Origin: Nitratireductor soli
GTDB lineage: Bacteria; Pseudomonadota; Alphaproteobacteria; Rhizobiales; Rhizobiaceae
DNA length: 55,517 nucleotides
Assembly: GCF_001050155.1 (NCBI RefSeq)
Contig: NZ_LFVY01000025.1
Span: forward strand, 1 to 55,517
Reading direction: 5' to 3'
Below are positions 52,099 through 55,517 of the stretch, piece after piece (position 1 is the stretch's first letter; every line of letters starts with the position of its first letter). The position numbers and the translations under genes are program-made. The notes below the pieces were generated by a model that saw only the letters and a list, made by a program, of their open reading frames with translations, made no database searches and was not told the origin of the DNA.

Positions 52099-53550
52099 CT
52101 AGAAAGGATAGTGCAAGGGGCCGTCCTGGATCGTGATCCAGCGCAGTTCGGTAAATTCGGCAATGCCGGCCTTGCCGCCGAAGCGTCCATAGCCCGAATC
52201 CTTGACGCCGCCGAAGGGCATCTGCGCCTCGTCGTGCACGGTCGGGCCGTTGATGTGGCAGATGCCGGATTCGATGCGCCGGGCGACGGCCATGGCGCGG
52301 TTGACGTCCTTGCCGAAGACCGCCGATGAAAGGCCATATTCGGTGTCGTTGGCCACCCGCACCGCCTCGTCTATACCGCTGACGCGGACGATCGTGGCGA
52401 CCGGGCCAAAGCTTTCCTCGCCATAGATGCGCATGGTCGGCGTGACCTTGTCGAGCAGCGTCGCTTCCATCACCGTGCCGTCGACGCCGCCGCCGGCCGC
52501 CAGAACCGCGCCCTTGGCGAGCGCGTCCTTGACGAGGTCCTGGATGCGCCTGGCAGCGCCCTGGTCGACAACCGAGCCAAGGGGTGTCTTGCCTTCGCGC
52601 GGGTCGCCGGCCTTCAGCGAACGCGCTTTCGCCGCCAGCGCCTTGACGAAGGTTTCGGCGATGGCTTCGTCGACGACGATGCGTTCCGTCGACATGCAGA
52701 TCTGCCCCTGGTTCATGTAGGAGCCGAAGGCCGCAGCCGCGACCGCGGCGTCGAGATCGGCGTCGTCCAGCACAACCATCGGTGCCTTGCCGCCCAGTTC
52801 CAGCAGCGCCGGCTTCAGGTGCCTGCCCGCCGTTTCGGCGACGATGCGTCCGACGCGGGTCGAGCCGGTGAAATTGATGCGCCGCACGGCCGGATGCGCG
52901 ATCAGCGTCTCGACGATCTGCGGTGCGTCTTCAGGCGCGTTGGAGATCGCGTTCAGGACCCCGTGCGGCACGCCGCCTTCATGCAGCGCTTCTATGATGA
53001 GGCGATGCGTGCGGGGGCAGATTTCCGAGGTCTTCATCACCACTGTATTTCCGCAGGCAAGCGGTGTGGCGAGCGAGCGCACGCCGAGGATGACCGGCGC
53101 ATTCCACGGGGCCATGGAAAGCACCACGCCGGCGGGCTGGCGCATCGCCATCGCCATGCTGCCCGGCCGGTTGGACGGAATGATCTCGCCGGTGATCTGC
53201 GTCGTCAGCGAGGCCGCCTCGCGCAGCATGTCGGCGGCAAGCCCGACATTGAACATGGCCCAGCCGGCGGTCGCGCCGATCTCGGACGCCATGGCGTCGA
53301 CAAAACCCTGCGTCCGCGCCTGCAGCGCATCGGCTGCTGCCAGGAGAATGTGCCGCCGCTCGCCGGGGGTCGTCGCCGCCCAGGCCGGAAAGGCGCGCGC
53401 TGCCGCATCGCAGGCCATTCGCGCGTCCTCCAAGGTCGCTGCCGCCGCCCGCGTCGCCACCTCGCCGGTCACCGGATTGAGACGCTCGAATGTGTCCCCA
53501 TCCGACGCGGCGCGGTCATCCTCGCCGATCAGCAAACCCAATTGTTCCAT
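52099..53550 (-). CDS. Aldehyde dehydrogenase, salicylaldehyde/vanillin dehydrogenase type
   Basis: The 483-residue NAD-dependent enzyme has Asn150 (MAPWNAP), Glu251 (LELGGKAP) and the nucleophile Cys285 (NQGQICMSTERI). INFTGSTRVG is the cofactor loop. SGICHINGPTVHDEAQMPFGG near the end is characteristic of salicylaldehyde and vanillin dehydrogenases, which oxidise aromatic aldehydes to acids. ATG 53550 gives the family N-terminus. Only a weak ribosome site is seen (GGGG at about 9 bases). A longer frame runs antisense into the ATPase gene and is rejected. It could oxidise an aldehyde made by the ThDP enzyme at 48817. Confidence 0.92.
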   Translation of the reverse strand: MEQLGLLIGEDDRAASDGDTFERLNPVTGEVATRAAAATLEDARMACDAAARAFPAWAATTPGERRHILLAAADALQARTQGFVDAMASEIGATAGWAMFNVGLAADMLREAASLTTQITGEIIPSNRPGSMAMAMRQPAGVVLSMAPWNAPVILGVRSLATPLACGNTVVMKTSEICPRTHRLIIEALHEGGVPHGVLNAISNAPEDAPQIVETLIAHPAVRRINFTGSTRVGRIVAETAGRHLKPALLELGGKAPMVVLDDADLDAAVAAAAFGSYMNQGQICMSTERIVVDEAIAETFVKALAAKARSLKAGDPREGKTPLGSVVDQGAARRIQDLVKDALAKGAVLAAGGGVDGTVMEATLLDKVTPTMRIYGEESFGPVATIVRVSGIDEAVRVANDTEYGLSSAVFGKDVNRAMAVARRIESGICHINGPTVHDEAQMPFGGVKDSGYGRFGGKAGIAEFTELRWITIQDGPLHYPF

Positions 53551-53576
53551 TATTCTACCCCGTTCCATTTCCGTGT

Positions 53577-54275
53577 TCAAAGAGATGGTTGCGCTGCGTC
53601 CTCGTGCATCAGTGCATCCGCCGTGTTCGCGCCGACGATGCGGCCCGATTCCATCAGGTAGCCGCGATCGGCGACCGCCAGGCTGACCCGGGTGTTCTGT
53701 TCGGCGATCAGGATCGCCATGCCCGATTTTCGCAGATGGTCGAGCGCCGAGAAGAGCGCCGTGACGGCGACCGGCTTCAGCCCCAGGCTCGGTTGATCGA
53801 GCATCAGAAAATCGGGGCCCGACATCAGCGCCCGGCCGACCGCCACCGTGCGCTGCGCCCCCGCCGACAGATCGTTGACCGCTTCCCGCCGGTGCTCGGC
53901 CAGTTTTGGAAACAAGGCATAGACAAGCGCTTTCTGCTTGGCCTGCCCGCCGCAAGCGCGCGCCGGATGCGTGCCGAGCAGCAGGTTCTCCTCAACGGTC
54001 AGCGCGCCGAAAACGCCGCCTCCCTCGGGAACCAGGGCAATGCCGGCGGCAATGATGCGGTGGGGCGGCCAGCCCGTGATGATGCGCCCGTCGAGAGCGA
54101 TCCGCGTGCGGGCGTTGACCGGAACGAGCCCGGCGATCGCCTCCAGAAGCGAGGATTTGCCGGCGCCGTCACCGCCGATCACGGCGACGGTTTCACCGCG
54201 CTCGATGGAAATGGAAATGTCGCACAAGGCCGGGTGCTGACCATAGCGCAGCGAGAGCGTGGAAACTTCAAGCAT
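53577..54275 (-). CDS. Orphan LivF-like ABC ATPase with altered catalytic motifs
   Basis: The 232-residue protein has a normal Walker A GGDGAGKS (34-41), but the signature is LSAGAQR (136-142) instead of LSGGEQQ, and Walker B ends LDQPSLGLKP with Gln161 (CAA at 53795-53793) in place of the catalytic Glu. The rest is standard LivF (LVPEGGGVFGALTVEENL, IAEQNTRV). No LivG, LivH, LivM or binding-protein gene adjoins. The nearest Liv system is at 38550-43147 and has its own LivF. Glu-to-Gln in this position normally blocks ATP hydrolysis, so it may be regulatory, decaying or slow. GGAGGAGATC precedes ATG 54275. Confidence 0.85.
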   Translation of the reverse strand: MLEVSTLSLRYGQHPALCDISISIERGETVAVIGGDGAGKSSLLEAIAGLVPVNARTRIALDGRIITGWPPHRIIAAGIALVPEGGGVFGALTVEENLLLGTHPARACGGQAKQKALVYALFPKLAEHRREAVNDLSAGAQRTVAVGRALMSGPDFLMLDQPSLGLKPVAVTALFSALDHLRKSGMAILIAEQNTRVSLAVADRGYLMESGRIVGANTADALMHEDAAQPSL

Positions 54276-54307
54276 GATCTCCTCCCAGGCAGGCGGCAGC
54301 GTTTCTT

Positions 54308-54327
54308 CACCGCACCGCACCGCACCG
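54308..54327. repeat. CACCG pentamer tandem, four copies
   Basis: Four exact copies of CACCG lie 33-52 bp upstream of the orphan ATPase start (minus strand). A pentamer run can change length by slippage and so alter leader spacing. With only four copies this is weak. Confidence 0.5.
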
Positions 54328-54545
54328 CAGCACGGCATTTGCGCCGATCCTTGGTGTCTCTGCCGATAGGTAGGCCTTGTCCTCCCAGACTTTGTACTCT
54401 GCGCATGGCGGCATATGACAGGGGGGAGCATAGGCTGCCCTGCGCCGTAGAAAATAGACTTTTTGTCGAAAGAGTTGTATTTCTGACGCATTCGAGCGGG
54501 CTGTTCCCATGGATGCGGTCTCTATAGGCGAGCGGAGGGTATTTG

Positions 54546-55454
54546 TTGCTTCAGGACAACCGCGCCTCTGACGCTTTGCCCGCCGGCGCCATGCCGCCCA
54601 TCGTCGTGCTGCCCGACACGGAAGCGTCCGGTGTCAAGAGCGCGTTGTCACCGGTTGCCTGGACGCTGCATGGCAACCGCAATCGTGCCTTCGTGCTGAT
54701 CTCCGGGGCCGGTCGATTGGCCATCGAAAGCACCGTCGTGCCGCTGGCCGCCCCATGTGTCCTCTGGCTTCCCGCCGGCAAGCCGGCGACGCTGACGCTC
54801 GACGCCGGCGCGCGCGGCGCGTCCCTGGCCGCCTCTGAACTGGCGCTCGGCAGGGCGATCCCCATGGGGCCGATCGGCGCCGAGGTGAAGGATGCGCTGT
54901 TTCATCCGGTTCTCGGCGTCAAGGTTGCACCGGCCACGGCGCAGGATCTGTGCCGCAGCATTGAAGTGATCGGCGAGGAACTGCGCGGCGACCGGCCGGG
55001 CGCGCAGGATGCGGCGCGCTATCATCTGGTTCTTGTTCTGATTGCCGTGTGGCGCATGTCCAGCCCGCGGCCCGCCGAGCAGCAGCCCGCGCCGCGCGCA
55101 ATGGTGCGCAACTTCCTGCACCTGGTGGAACTGCATGTTCGCGACCACTGGAGCGTTGGCGACTACGCACGGTTTCTGTCGATTTCCCGCGGCCGGCTCG
55201 GCAGCGCCGTCAAGCGCGTGACGGGGCGCACGCCACTGGAGCTGATTCATGCCCGGCTTGTCTCGGAAGCCGAAATCCTGCTTGGCGGCACCAATCTTCA
55301 AGCGGCCGAGGTCGCCGAGATGCTGGGCTTCAAGGATGCGGGTTATTTCAACCGCTTCTTCAAGCGCGAAATGGGTGTTTCACCGGGCCGCCTGCGCCGC
55401 GAGGCCATGCTGCGCAAGGCGCGCACGCAGGAAACCTTCGCCGCCTGGCCGTGA
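54546..55454 (+). CDS. AraC-family transcriptional regulator
   Basis: The 302-residue protein has an N-terminal sensing domain of cupin-like character (RNRAFVLISGAGRLAIESTVVPL, PCVLWLPAGKPATLTL) and a C-terminal double helix-turn-helix (about 195-290): WSVGDYARFLSISRGRLGSAVKRVTGRTPLELIHARLVSEAEILLGGTNLQAAEVAEMLGFKDAGYFNRFFKREMGVSPGRLR-type AraC pattern. Start is TTG 54546, 6 bases after GGAGGG. TTG 54543 is equally in frame but closer. It is divergent from the orphan ATPase-ALDH-SDR genes and is their likely regulator. Confidence 0.9.
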   Translation: MLQDNRASDALPAGAMPPIVVLPDTEASGVKSALSPVAWTLHGNRNRAFVLISGAGRLAIESTVVPLAAPCVLWLPAGKPATLTLDAGARGASLAASELALGRAIPMGPIGAEVKDALFHPVLGVKVAPATAQDLCRSIEVIGEELRGDRPGAQDAARYHLVLVLIAVWRMSSPRPAEQQPAPRAMVRNFLHLVELHVRDHWSVGDYARFLSISRGRLGSAVKRVTGRTPLELIHARLVSEAEILLGGTNLQAAEVAEMLGFKDAGYFNRFFKREMGVSPGRLRREAMLRKARTQETFAAWP

Positions 55455-55517
55455 ACATATGCGGTTCCTGTCGCCCGGCGACATCGTCTTGGCCTGCCCC
55501 CTGAAAAGTGGTCCTCG
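55455..55517. other. 63-bp window end, no gene
   Basis: The last bases read CTGCCCCCTGAAAAGTGGTC, which resembles terminal inverted repeats of some IS3-family elements. The rest would be outside the window, so this cannot be decided here. Confidence 0.25.

Overview
The window is high-GC DNA from an alphaproteobacterium, most likely of the order Hyphomicrobiales (Rhizobiales). The evidence is the gene content: ABC importers of the oligopeptide, sugar and Liv types, a TRAP transporter, FCD-type GntR, LacI, LysR, IclR and AraC regulators, CoxSLM-like molybdenum hydroxylase genes and palindromic intergenic repeats of rhizobial appearance. I see no rRNA, tRNA, CRISPR array, phage or intact insertion sequence. 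It reads as a chromosomal or megaplasmid accessory region made of catabolic and uptake islands.

Layout. (1) 1-4885: the C-terminal end of a large VCBS/RTX adhesin with two 248-residue tandem units identical at DNA level, a small exported cysteine-containing protein, and a periplasmic-binding-fold lipoprotein. (2) 5373-9039: a three-gene molybdenum hydroxylase (small, large, FAD subunits) with the form II AYRGAGR motif. (3) 9185-23342: an oligopeptide-type ABC system whose binding protein and permeases lie at one end and whose two ATPases lie at the other. Between them are two SDR dehydrogenases, a FAH-family hydrolase, two enolase-superfamily enzymes, an M14-type deacylase and an MlrC (M81) peptidase. 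Three copies of one operator, consensus ATCGTATA-N4-YATACGAT, lie at the three control points, so the first gene, a GntR/FCD repressor, probably governs the whole unit. I regard this as the best candidate for an undescribed system. (4) 23573-25924: a TauE/SafE permease and a D-amino-acid dehydrogenase. (5) 25955-37355: an unsaturated-uronide utilisation island with GH105 hydrolase, KduI, an unassigned 845-residue protein, a four-component sugar ABC importer, KduD and a LacI regulator. (6) 37384-44751: a LysR regulator divergent from a complete Liv-type ABC operon ending in a GMC oxidoreductase. (7) 44761-51132: an IclR regulator and TRAP operon, divergent from a ThDP enzyme and a dihydroxyacetophenone-dioxygenase-like cupin across a perfect 11-bp inverted repeat. 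(8) 51145-54275: an SDR, a salicylaldehyde/vanillin-type aldehyde dehydrogenase and an orphan LivF-like ATPase with Gln in place of the catalytic Glu. (9) 54546-55454: an AraC regulator.

Two families of structured intergenic repeats are dispersed through the window. One (five copies, all in the same orientation) forms up to three consecutive hairpins. The other (two copies) forms two long hairpins. Both show paired base changes that keep the stems, so the structure itself appears to be under selection.

Start codons were chosen from Shine-Dalgarno sequences and family lengths. Functions come from reading motifs; no database search was possible.
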